Assembly (NCBI GenBank): GCA_019694135.1 | Contig: JAIBCM010000001.1 | Location: forward strand, 248,001-312,000 | Origin: Verrucomicrobiia bacterium | GTDB lineage: Bacteria > Verrucomicrobiota > Verrucomicrobiia > JADLBR01 > JAIBCM01 | Direction: 5' to 3' | Length of the DNA: 64,000 nt | In this document: positions 17,592 to 24,845 of the stretch, piece by piece | How the letters are laid out: every line of letters starts with the position of its first letter | Position numbering within the stretch: position 1 is the stretch's first letter | Made by a program: the position numbers and the translations under genes | The notes under the pieces: model-generated | Databases searched by the model: none | The model's input: the letters and a program-made list of their open reading frames with translations, nothing else | What the model was told of the DNA's origin: nothing

Positions 17592-18631
17592 TTTAAAAAA
17601 GAAGCTATTTGTTTTGCGGCTTCTCGAAACACCTGGCTAACCCGTATGTCGGGATAACGCAGCACAATGGGTTTACCTTCATCTCCAGCTTCTCGCGTTG
17701 CCATATCAATAGGAATTTGCGCCAACAAGGGAACCCCCAGTTTTTCTGCTTCCGCCTTACCTCCTCCACTCCCAAAAATATCGTAACGTTTGCCATCACT
17801 GGGACACAAAAAATAACTCATATTTTCGATTAGTCCGAGAATCTTGACATTCACTTTGCCAAACATGCCAACCGCTTTTCGTGCATCAATGAGCGCTACT
17901 TCTTGTGGTGTAGTGACAATAACAGCGCCTGTTAACACTACATTTTGCACAACCGTCAGTTGAATATCGCCTGTGCCTGGTGGCAAATCCAAAATCAAAA
18001 CATCCAAATCGCCCCAAATAACTCCACGCAAAAATTGCTGAGTAAAACGTGTTACCATAGGGCCGCGTAAAACCGCCGGGGCGGAAGCATCGACTAAAAA
18101 CCCCATGCTCATTAATTTTAACCCGTAACGCTCAATAGGAACAATCTTTTCATCTTCGGTAGCTTGCGGATTTTCTGTTGTGCCAAACATTAATGCCATA
18201 CTGGGGCCATACATATCGCAATCACAAAGGCCCGTTTTCAAATTCATTTGTTCAAAGGCACACGCCAGATTAGCAGCAACTGTGGATTTCCCCACTCCTC
18301 CTTTTCCACTAGCAACGGCAATAATATGTTTCACGCCAGGAATAGAAAACTGAGAATCGCTAGGGGACGTTTTTGCCGGTGTTGCAACCGCTTGGCGATG
18401 AATATGAATATCAAAACGTTCAATTTCTCGAATATCTTCTAAAACTGCCTGAATATCGTTTCGCAACTTATCCACCACCGCCTCTTCATTCGTTGAGAGG
18501 GACAAAGTAATGATAGCAACCCCTTTTTCGATCTGAACCGATTGAACTAACCCAAAGGAAACGATATCCCGGCTAAATCCCGGATATTTAACCTGTTTAA
18601 GTTTTGCTTGAATGATTTCTTCCAAAGCCAT
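17588..18631 (-). CDS. mrp: Mrp/ApbC-family iron-sulfur carrier ATPase
   Basis: A 347-residue cytoplasmic P-loop ATPase that carries or assembles [4Fe-4S] clusters. The N-terminal DUF59/MIP18-like domain covers about 1-85. The ParA-like domain begins with the deviant Walker A GKGGVGKSTVAANLA (about 111-125) and includes GLCDCDMYGPSM and LILDLPPGTGD. The usual CxxC near the C-terminus is reduced to one cysteine in SYFLCPSDGKRYDIFG, so cluster binding may differ from E. coli ApbC. The ATG at 18631 is preferred over a TTG three codons earlier. It is convergent with the GlcD-like gene. Confidence 0.93.
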   Translation of the reverse strand: MALEEIIQAKLKQVKYPGFSRDIVSFGLVQSVQIEKGVAIITLSLSTNEEAVVDKLRNDIQAVLEDIREIERFDIHIHRQAVATPAKTSPSDSQFSIPGVKHIIAVASGKGGVGKSTVAANLACAFEQMNLKTGLCDCDMYGPSMALMFGTTENPQATEDEKIVPIERYGLKLMSMGFLVDASAPAVLRGPMVTRFTQQFLRGVIWGDLDVLILDLPPGTGDIQLTVVQNVVLTGAVIVTTPQEVALIDARKAVGMFGKVNVKILGLIENMSYFLCPSDGKRYDIFGSGGGKAEAEKLGVPLLAQIPIDMATREAGDEGKPIVLRYPDIRVSQVFREAAKQIASFLN

Positions 18632-18707
18632 AAATGACAAAGTCGAAAATTAGCTTATTTTTTATCATGTGCAATGACACTTTTCCATTTTAGCAAAATT
18701 AACTCCC

Positions 18708-19343
18708 ATGAAATTTATTGTTACCTGTGGTCCCAGTTATGAACCGATTGATGAAGTGCGGTTAATCACCAATTTTTCAACTTCCCAATTAGGCACCGAA
18801 CTTACCAATTTTTTAAGAGCAAAAGGAGATGATGTGATTTGTTTAAAAGGTTTGGGCAGCACTTATTTTGGAAATAACGCCGCCACCCAACTCATTTCTT
18901 TTTCCACTTCCGACAATCTTGCAAGTCAGCTACAAAGAATCGCTAAAGATAGTGAGATCAACGCAGTTTTTCATGCAGCTGGAGTGAGTGACTACCAGGT
19001 CGTCGGCGTTTACTCTTCCGCAGGCAACTCCATCGCGACAAAAAAAATCACCACCTCTGAAGAAGAAATTATCATGCATCTCAAACCAACCACGAAAATC
19101 ATTCGCTCTTTGCGTGAATGGTTTCCTAAAGCGGTATTGGTAGGTTGGAAATATGAAGTAGAAGGCGATCAACAATCGGCCTTGGCCAAAGGTCGCGAAC
19201 AAATTCTTACTGCCTCTACGGATGCCTGTGTTGTTAATGGCCCTCTTTTTGGATCAGGATTTGCGTTGTGCCAAAAAGATAAAGACCCTGCCTTTTTTTC
19301 TGAACGACCCGATCTCTTTGAAGAGCTTTATCGTCTGGTTTGA
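18708..19343 (+). CDS. CoaB-like phosphopantothenoylcysteine synthetase domain protein
   Basis: A 211-residue stand-alone DFP-type domain. The N-terminal VTCGPSYEPIDEVRLITNFST stretch aligns with the Rossmann start of CoaB (…GGTxEPIDPVRxIxNxSSG). HAAGVSDYQV corresponds to the AAAVxDY motif, and TDACVVNGPLFGSGF to the VANDL region with the conserved Asn. CoaB joins cysteine to 4'-phosphopantothenate in coenzyme A synthesis. CoaC is missing here, and the SSG loop is altered (NFSTSQLG), so the protein may be a divergent stand-alone CoaB or a paralogue. The next gene starts 36 bases downstream. Confidence 0.75.
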   Translation: MKFIVTCGPSYEPIDEVRLITNFSTSQLGTELTNFLRAKGDDVICLKGLGSTYFGNNAATQLISFSTSDNLASQLQRIAKDSEINAVFHAAGVSDYQVVGVYSSAGNSIATKKITTSEEEIIMHLKPTTKIIRSLREWFPKAVLVGWKYEVEGDQQSALAKGREQILTASTDACVVNGPLFGSGFALCQKDKDPAFFSERPDLFEELYRLV

Positions 19344-19344
19344 T

Positions 19345-19380
19345 TTGACGCTTCACCTAAATCGCGCTAAACTAAGGTAA
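19345..19380 (+). promoter_or_regulatory. tetR promoter with predicted leaderless start
   Basis: TTGACG (19345-19350), a 17-base spacer, and TAAACT (19368-19373). The expected +1, seven bases after the -10 box, is base 19380, which is the A of the TetR gene ATG. The messenger RNA would then have no 5' leader. Confidence 0.5.
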
Positions 19381-19991
19381 TGTCGAACTTAGTTATAGGA
19401 AAGCATTATCCGACGCGAGAAAAAATCGTCGAGATTGCCTGCATTTTGATGCGTAAAAAAGGGTTTCATGCGACCACTTTGGACGATATCTTAAAAGAAT
19501 TAGGCATGAGCAAAGGCTCTTTCTTTTATTACTTTAAATCGAAGGAAGCTTTAGGCTACGCAGTGATTGAACGTTTTCGCGAACGTCTTATGAATTTTAC
19601 CGATTTGTCTTTGGGTCAGGTTAATAAATCGCCCATGGAACGACTCAATTTACACTTCGAAAATCTTATTAATGATTTTAGTCAACACCAATGCCCTACC
19701 GGTTGTCCCTTCGGCATGTTGGCTCAGGAGTTAAGTGAAAGACATCCCGGATTTCGCTTGAGATTAGCCGAGATCTTCGATGAATTCAGTGGTCTTTGGC
19801 AAAAACTTTTAGAGGAAGCCAAAGCCATGGGTGAACTTTATGAGGCTGTGGATTGTAAAGCGCTTGCCGATTTCATAGTTGGTGACTTGCAAGGAGCACT
19901 TCTTTTGATGAAAACCACTCAAGACGTAAATCGCTTAAAACGTCACCTCTTTCACACACGCGATTATCTCACTTCACTACGGGCTTATTAA
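19380..19991 (+). CDS. TetR-family transcriptional regulator
   Basis: A 203-residue regulator with an N-terminal TetR helix-turn-helix (about 14-60: REKIVEIACILMRKKGFHAT, DDILKELGMSKGSFFYYFKSKEALGYAV). The ligand domain has a CPTGCPFGMLAQELSE segment (about 101-116), close to the pattern in TetR regulators of the YxaF/TetR_C-like type that sense alkylating or thiol-reactive compounds; this is a memory-based guess. The two cysteines there could be redox sensors. No obvious target operon is adjacent. Autoregulation would act on the promoter just upstream. Confidence 0.9.
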   Translation: MSNLVIGKHYPTREKIVEIACILMRKKGFHATTLDDILKELGMSKGSFFYYFKSKEALGYAVIERFRERLMNFTDLSLGQVNKSPMERLNLHFENLINDFSQHQCPTGCPFGMLAQELSERHPGFRLRLAEIFDEFSGLWQKLLEEAKAMGELYEAVDCKALADFIVGDLQGALLLMKTTQDVNRLKRHLFHTRDYLTSLRAY

Positions 19992-20050
19992 TTTTTTGAT
20001 CCATTAAATTTGCTGGATGCCAACCCGTAGTTCAGTAACATATCACCTTC

Positions 20051-21004
20051 ATGACTCATTTTCCCACTTTGAGCATCGTAGCGCCGATTTATAATGAAAG
20101 CGGCAATCTCGCGCCTTTGATCCAAGAAATCGAAATCGCACTGCAAAGTTATCCTGCCACATGGGAAATCATCTTAGTCGACGATGGCAGCACCGATGAA
20201 TCGCGAAAAGAAATACAACACATTACTAAAACTTCACCGCGTCTCAAACCACTATTTTTAAAACGCAATTTTGGTCAAACCGCCGCACTCTCAGCCGGCA
20301 TCGATATCAGCACAGGGGAAGTCATTGTCACGATGGACGCCGATCGCCAAAATGATCCCGCTGACATCATGTCATTACTCAACAAAATGGCGGAAGGTTA
20401 TGATGTTGTCAGCGGTTGGCGAAAAGCGCGTCAAGACCACTTTTTAACTCGCACCTTACCTTCTCGCATAGCCAATAAATTAATCTCCTTTTTTACCGGC
20501 GTGCCACTGCACGATTATGGTTGCTCCTTAAAAGCCTACACTCGAGAAACCATCTCCAGTTTTCGATTATACGGAGAAATGCACCGCTTTTTGCCAGCAC
20601 TTTGCACATGGCGAGGGGCCAAAGTTGCTGAAATTCCGGTTAACCATCGGCCTCGCACGCAAGGGGTTTCCAAATATGGTTTAAATCGCACTTTTCGCGT
20701 TCTACTTGACCTGCTTACCGTAAAATTTCTTTTAGAATATTCCACTAAACCCATGCGCGTCTTTGGCACAGCCGGCTTTTGTTTCACCGGTCTTGGAATA
20801 GCCATTAGCCTTTATCTCTCCGGATTAAAATTGATTGCCCATGAAAATATTGGTCAACGCCCGCTTTTATTTTTAGGCATTTTACTTATCATCGTGGGCC
20901 TTCAACTCATTATGCTAGGGCTAATCAGTGAATTGCTCGTTCGCATTTATTACGAAAGCCAAAATAAAACCGTTTACCAGATCGACCATTCAACCCAACG
21001 TTAG
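20051..21004 (+). CDS. family-2 glycosyltransferase, DPM1/GtrB-like
   Basis: A 317-residue polyprenyl-phosphate sugar transferase. The GT-A domain (about 6-230) has VAPIYNESGNL, the LVDDGSTDES motif and TMDADRQNDP with the DxD-type metal site. The SKYG segment and two C-terminal transmembrane helices (about 240-265 and 272-300) match GtrB/ArnC-like enzymes. These load a sugar onto undecaprenyl phosphate for LPS or protein modification. It lies directly before the heptosyltransferase (3-base gap), so both probably modify the surface polysaccharide. Confidence 0.9.
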   Translation: MTHFPTLSIVAPIYNESGNLAPLIQEIEIALQSYPATWEIILVDDGSTDESRKEIQHITKTSPRLKPLFLKRNFGQTAALSAGIDISTGEVIVTMDADRQNDPADIMSLLNKMAEGYDVVSGWRKARQDHFLTRTLPSRIANKLISFFTGVPLHDYGCSLKAYTRETISSFRLYGEMHRFLPALCTWRGAKVAEIPVNHRPRTQGVSKYGLNRTFRVLLDLLTVKFLLEYSTKPMRVFGTAGFCFTGLGIAISLYLSGLKLIAHENIGQRPLLFLGILLIIVGLQLIMLGLISELLVRIYYESQNKTVYQIDHSTQR

Positions 21005-21007
21005 CGC

Positions 21008-22036
21008 GTGAAACCTAAAAAAATTTTAGTGTTATGCCTCCGCTATTTAGGCGACACCCTTTTAACCCGACCTGTTTTGCGTGCGCTTTCTCTTCAATTT
21101 CCCCAAACCCAGATTGATATTCTCATTCCACAAGGAACCGAAGTTGCTTTAGAACATTTTCCTTATTCGTTTCAAATTTTAAAATGGCCTCGATCTCAAT
21201 CTGCGGCGCTTCCCGTTCTTTTTCACATTTTTCGTCAACATTACGATTGGACGATTGATCTTACCGGTAATGATCGCACCGCGCTTTTGACCTTACTTTC
21301 CCATGCCAAACATCGAATCAGCTACGAAAAGAAAAAGCCGCGCTGGCAACGATGGCGCAGCCAACTTTACAACATTCGCATCTCTCACGAAAAAAAGAAA
21401 CCGCACATTTTATATCAACACCAAAAACTCCTCGAAACATGCGATGTTCCATTCCAAGGCATATCTCTAGAACTCAAAGCAAGCCAAAAAGCTCAAGACA
21501 CCATTTCATCACTCTTAGCGCTTTATTCTGATAAAAAAATATTGCTAGCCCATCTGACCTCGCGCGATATGCAAAAAAGCCTTCCCATTTCTCTGGTTCG
21601 CGAAGTTCTAATCCATTTATTAAAGCAAAATTGCGCAATCATTTTTACACATGGCACAACACTTCAAGAAAAAGATTATGTCACCCAATGCATGCAAGAT
21701 TTTCCAACGACCCATCTCAAAATGATGCCAATACTAAGGTGGGATGAGCTAATTGCTCTCGTCTCGAAAAGTAACGCTTATTGGGGTGTTGACACCGCTC
21801 CGACTCATCTCGCCTCGGATCTACAAAAACCTATGCTCGTCCATTACGGCCCTTCCAATGCCCCACAATGGCATCCTTTAAATCCTCAGGCCGATATCAT
21901 AGTTTCCTCTTGTAACTGTTTAAAAACAAAACAAAAACTGTGTCCTGAAAGCGTGAGCGGCAAATGTTTTAACGCATTATCCTCTACTTCTATCGCGTCC
22001 ATTCTTAGTAAAAAACTATTTTACTTCAACAACTGA
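21008..22036 (+). CDS. family-9 (heptosyltransferase-type) glycosyltransferase
   Basis: A 342-residue GT9 protein that would transfer heptose from ADP-heptose to LPS core. Supporting parts are the N-terminal KKILVLCLRYLGDTLLTRP, a textbook GT9 start, and the C-terminal WGVDTAPTHLASDLQKPMLVHYGPSNAPQWHP, which binds the nucleotide sugar. The start codon is GTG at 21008. The conserved D-T-A-P motif is intact. It shares a transcript with the GT2 gene, and its last 16 bases overlap the nfo gene on the other strand. It is consistent with the hldE-type gene at 13 kb. Confidence 0.9.
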   Translation: MKPKKILVLCLRYLGDTLLTRPVLRALSLQFPQTQIDILIPQGTEVALEHFPYSFQILKWPRSQSAALPVLFHIFRQHYDWTIDLTGNDRTALLTLLSHAKHRISYEKKKPRWQRWRSQLYNIRISHEKKKPHILYQHQKLLETCDVPFQGISLELKASQKAQDTISSLLALYSDKKILLAHLTSRDMQKSLPISLVREVLIHLLKQNCAIIFTHGTTLQEKDYVTQCMQDFPTTHLKMMPILRWDELIALVSKSNAYWGVDTAPTHLASDLQKPMLVHYGPSNAPQWHPLNPQADIIVSSCNCLKTKQKLCPESVSGKCFNALSSTSIASILSKKLFYFNN

Positions 22037-22923
22037 TAAAGCCGCCGAAGATTTTCACGATCCTCATGCATATCCTCACTTTTAGGAGTCTCTAAAACCT
22101 TAGGAATAGTAAAAAAACGTTTATCATTCAATAACCATCGAAACGTAGACAACCCAATCTTTCCTTTGCCAATATGCTCATGCCTATCCACTCGCGAACC
22201 CAAAGCTGTCTTGGAATCGTTCAAATGAAAAGCTGCAACCTGTTTCAAACCGATTAACTGATCCAATCGCGAAACCGTTTTCTGATAGCCTTTTTCCTTA
22301 TGAATTTCATAACCCGCAGCAAAAAGGTGCGCGGTATCAACACAAACACAAAACCGTTTTGACTGTTTTACCTTCTCTAAAATAGAAGCCAAATGCTCCA
22401 ACTCATGCCCAATTGAAGTTCCCTGACCCGCAGTGGTTTCCAAAGCAATGCACGTTTTCGCATGCGATGTCTTCTCAACCGCCTCATCCAAGGCTTTAAC
22501 AACTCGCCGAATTCCTTCTTCCACTCCTGCTCCCAAATGAGCGCCAGGATGCAATACCAAAAAGGGTAGTTGCAATTGATCGGCCCGCTGCAACTCTTCA
22601 ATAAGAGCGCGAATCGATTTCTTTCTCACGTCACCCTCAGGCGCTGCGGGATTAATGAGATAACCGCTATGCGCAAAAATACATTGCAACTCTTTTCGGC
22701 GAGGATGCTCTAGAAAAGGACGACACATTTCTTTTTTCAAAGGAGGAGCAAACCACTGGCGATTACTTTTTACAAAAATCTGCATCACGCCGCACCCCAC
22801 CGATAAAGCTCGATCAATTGCCAAATCAAAGCCGCCTGCTATAGAAACATGAGCGCCTAAATTGGAAATAATTTTAGAATGCCTCCCTACTTTTAACATA
22901 ATTGACGTTTGTATTACATCCAT
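22021..22923 (-). CDS. nfo: endonuclease IV (AP endonuclease)
   Basis: A 300-residue TIM-barrel endonuclease that cleaves DNA at abasic sites. Family motifs in order are LGAHVSIAGGFDLAIDRA, CGVMQIFVKSNRQW, FLVLHPGAHLGAG, IALETTAGQGTSIG, CVDTAHLFAAGYE, FHLNDSKTALGSRVDRHEHIGKG, and the end segment ETPKSEDMHEDRENL. The three-zinc ligands are present within these. The frame starts at the ATG at 22923; the ATG at 22899 would remove eight residues and fits the family start as well. It overlaps the 3' end of the heptosyltransferase gene by 16 bases, convergently, and is divergent from kdsD. Confidence 0.95.
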   Translation of the reverse strand: MDVIQTSIMLKVGRHSKIISNLGAHVSIAGGFDLAIDRALSVGCGVMQIFVKSNRQWFAPPLKKEMCRPFLEHPRRKELQCIFAHSGYLINPAAPEGDVRKKSIRALIEELQRADQLQLPFLVLHPGAHLGAGVEEGIRRVVKALDEAVEKTSHAKTCIALETTAGQGTSIGHELEHLASILEKVKQSKRFCVCVDTAHLFAAGYEIHKEKGYQKTVSRLDQLIGLKQVAAFHLNDSKTALGSRVDRHEHIGKGKIGLSTFRWLLNDKRFFTIPKVLETPKSEDMHEDRENLRRLYQLLK

Positions 22924-22964
22924 TGACGTAGTAACACAATTCGATAAGCTATTCTCCTTATTTC

Positions 22965-23936
22965 ATGGACTATCTTAAAAAAGCGCGTGCGGTAATTGAT
23001 CTAGAAATTTCCGCATTGAACGATTTGAAAAAACGTTTGGGCATTTCTTTTAGCAACACGGTTAAGCAAATGCTTCAAAGTTTACAAAAGGGCAATAAAA
23101 TCATTGCTACCGGCATTGGTAAATCAGGACATATTGCAGAAAAAATTGCTGCTACATTAACCAGCACCGGCGCGCCTTGCATCTATTTGAATTGTGTGAA
23201 CGCTTTGCATGGCGACTTAGGAATCCTTTCAGAAGGAGACACGCTTCTTATTTTCAGTTATAGCGGTGAAACACAGGAAGTCTTGCAAGCTCTGCCGGCG
23301 CTTGCTCGACATCGCATTCAAATGATCGCTGTCACGGGCAACGCTAAATCGACGCTAGCCCGCAGCGCGCACATTCATTTAGACGTAAAAGTAAAACGCG
23401 AAGCTTGCCCTTTGAATTTAGCGCCCACCTCCAGCACCACAGCGATGCTCGTTTTAGGAGATGCTTTAGCCATGGTCTTATTGGAGGCTCGCGGATTTAA
23501 AAAAGAAGATTTTGCAAAATTTCATCCAGGTGGAACTATTGGAAAAAATTTATTACTCCGTGTCTCGGACGTCATGCGACCGCCTGATCAAATGGCGTTG
23601 GTTCCAGAAACTGCAACAGTCATGCAAGCCTTGGCAGCCACAACAAAAGCTCGCGCGGGCGCAGCAATTGTGATCGATTCTCGAGGTAAATTGGCCGGCA
23701 TTTTTACCCAAGGCGATTTTGCGCGCCACTATCAAACTAACGCGCAAATTGGTCGAGAAAAAATTAAAAAAGTCATGACATCAAACCCGCTTACTGTCGA
23801 TAAAGACAAGCTGGCGGTGGAAGCTTTAAAAATTTTTGAAAAACATAATATTGACGATTTAGTCGTCATCGACCACAAAAGTAACCCTGTCGGTCTTGTC
23901 GATGCGCAAGACTTGGCTAAACATAAATTAGTATAA
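22965..23936 (+). CDS. kdsD: arabinose-5-phosphate isomerase (KdsD/KpsF type)
   Basis: A 323-residue enzyme that converts ribulose 5-phosphate to arabinose 5-phosphate, the first step of Kdo synthesis for LPS. The SIS domain (about 35-175) has ATGIGKSGHIAEKIAATLTSTG and FSYSGETQEVL. It is followed by HPGGTIGKNLLLRVSDVM and two CBS domains (about 207-320). The length and domain order match E. coli KdsD. It has a 23-base gap to efp, and both may be cotranscribed. A TTGACG at 22923-22928 upstream lacks a clear -10 box. Confidence 0.95.
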   Translation: MDYLKKARAVIDLEISALNDLKKRLGISFSNTVKQMLQSLQKGNKIIATGIGKSGHIAEKIAATLTSTGAPCIYLNCVNALHGDLGILSEGDTLLIFSYSGETQEVLQALPALARHRIQMIAVTGNAKSTLARSAHIHLDVKVKREACPLNLAPTSSTTAMLVLGDALAMVLLEARGFKKEDFAKFHPGGTIGKNLLLRVSDVMRPPDQMALVPETATVMQALAATTKARAGAAIVIDSRGKLAGIFTQGDFARHYQTNAQIGREKIKKVMTSNPLTVDKDKLAVEALKIFEKHNIDDLVVIDHKSNPVGLVDAQDLAKHKLV

Positions 23937-23959
23937 TCGAAAAAGAAGAAAGAAATCCT

Positions 23960-24520
23960 ATGGCAGTTAACGCAAACGACCTTCGTAAAGGCATGGCAAT
24001 TAAACATAACAATGACACCTGTGTGGTGTTGGAAGTTTCCCATCGCACTCCAGGCAATCTTCGCGCTTTTGTGCAAGCGACTTTACGCAGTGTGAATACA
24101 GGCAAATCGCTCGTGCAACGTTTCGGTAGCACAGAAAAAGTCGAAGAAGTTATGTTGAACCGAAGCAAATTAGAATTCAGTTACAAAGATCAAAATGGTT
24201 ATCATTTTATCGATCCGCAAACCTATGATACTCACACGTTACAGGAAGATTTAATCAGCGAGGCCAAAGATTACCTCGTGGAAAATTTGAGTATTGAAGT
24301 GCTTTTTATTGAAGACAAAGCCGTCTCTTTAGAATTACCCTCAAGCGTGGTTTTAAAAGTGACCGAATCACCAGAAGGCATTCGAGGTGATTCTGCCAAT
24401 AACGTCATGAAAACAGCCACCATGGAAACAGGTCTTCAAGTCCAAGTTCCTCTTTTCATCAAGGAAGGTGAATCACTCAAGATCGACACACGCACCGGCG
24501 CCTATATGAGTCGAGCTTAA
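23960..24520 (+). CDS. efp: translation elongation factor P
   Basis: A 186-residue protein with the three beta-barrel domains of EF-P, which relieves ribosome stalling at polyproline. The N-domain (1-64) begins AVNANDLRKGM. Domains II and III end in IKEGESLKIDTRTGAYMSR, the standard C-terminus. In the loop that reaches the tRNA, the sequence is HRTPGNLRAF, so the residue at the place of E. coli Lys34 is Asn33. A lysine or arginine that could be modified there is missing. Neither epmA nor earP is in the window. It sits between kdsD and the leu leader region. Confidence 0.97.
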   Translation: MAVNANDLRKGMAIKHNNDTCVVLEVSHRTPGNLRAFVQATLRSVNTGKSLVQRFGSTEKVEEVMLNRSKLEFSYKDQNGYHFIDPQTYDTHTLQEDLISEAKDYLVENLSIEVLFIEDKAVSLELPSSVVLKVTESPEGIRGDSANNVMKTATMETGLQVQVPLFIKEGESLKIDTRTGAYMSRA

Positions 24521-24660
24521 ACTTTGAAGAAAAGTGATCAACGGTGACTAGAAATGCTAACTTGGACGAAGAAATAAGAGAAAAACCCACCGCGCCAAAA
24601 ATGAAATGGATCTAGTTTTTCTTCGAGCTCTACTTAAAAAAGAGCAAAAAAATAATAAAA
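24521..24660. other. gap between efp and leu promoter, no gene seen
   Basis: This 140-base stretch is A-rich and contains no ORF with a start and reasonable composition. AGAAAAAC (about 24577-24584) and GTTTTTCT (24615-24622) are inverted copies and might fold as a weak efp terminator. A GCTCT/AGAGC pair follows near 24630-24646. Neither has a downstream T-run on the forward strand. Confidence 0.4.
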
Positions 24661-24689
24661 TTGACGGACAAAATTAAGCCTGTTAAATT
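24661..24689 (+). promoter_or_regulatory. promoter of leu leader/leuA
   Basis: TTGACG at 24661-24666 is followed after 17 bases by TAAATT (24684-24689). The expected RNA start is at about 24696, just before the leader-peptide ATG at 24698. The -10 box is weak (4 of 6), and an alternative AATTAT box lies two bases further on. Confidence 0.5.
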
Positions 24690-24697
24690 ATTATATT

Positions 24698-24769
24698 ATG
24701 GTTAATTTTCCTGCCATCTTAAGTGAAAAAGCGCTGCTACTACTGAGCAACGTGATGGCGGGGTGTTAA
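24698..24769 (+). CDS. leuL: leucine-rich leader peptide of leuA
   Basis: A 23-codon ORF, too short for routine gene calling, ending in TAA at 24767-24769. Its peptide begins MVNFPAIL and has four Leu codons in a row (CTG CTA CTA CTG, 24734-24745) and a fifth at 24719-24721. It lies 76 bases before leuA, directly before a terminator. This is the classic layout of a transcription-attenuation leader: ribosomes stalling at Leu codons under leucine shortage would prevent termination. There is no Shine-Dalgarno site; the predicted RNA start is within about 2 bases of the ATG, so translation may be leaderless. Translation itself is not shown. Confidence 0.75.
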   Translation: MVNFPAILSEKALLLLSNVMAGC

Positions 24770-24820
24770 TCTGAAAAGAAGAATTTTTGGTTTAACCCCA
24801 CTGGTAAGTGGGGTTTTTTT
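24710..24820 (+). promoter_or_regulatory. leuA attenuator (alternative RNA structures)
   Basis: Three segments can pair in competing ways. Segment 1 (24710-24718, CCTGCCATC) pairs with segment 2 (24754-24762, GATGGCGGG; one G-U pair). Part of segment 2 (GGGG 24760-24763 plus TTAA 24766-24769, 2-base bulge) can pair with segment 3 (TTAACCCC, 24792-24799). Segment 3 otherwise forms the terminator stem with segment 4 (24808-24815). A ribosome stalled at the Leu codons would cover bases to about 24757 and free segment 2, favouring antitermination; one that reaches the stop codon would block segment 2. Confidence 0.65.
24794..24820 (+). terminator. intrinsic terminator of the leu attenuator
   Basis: AACCCCAC (24794-24801), loop TGGTAA, GTGGGGTT (24808-24815), then a T-run to 24820. 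The 8-base stem is perfect and is placed 26 bases before the leuA ATG, so it must be bypassed for leuA to be made. Confidence 0.85.
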
Positions 24821-24845
24821 ATGGAAAAAATGAGAAAGAAAAGTT

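Noticed and set aside
24614-24650. Hairpin pairs between efp and leuA as a riboswitch
   Set aside because: They lie upstream of the predicted promoter at 24661-24689 and have no conserved riboswitch pattern.
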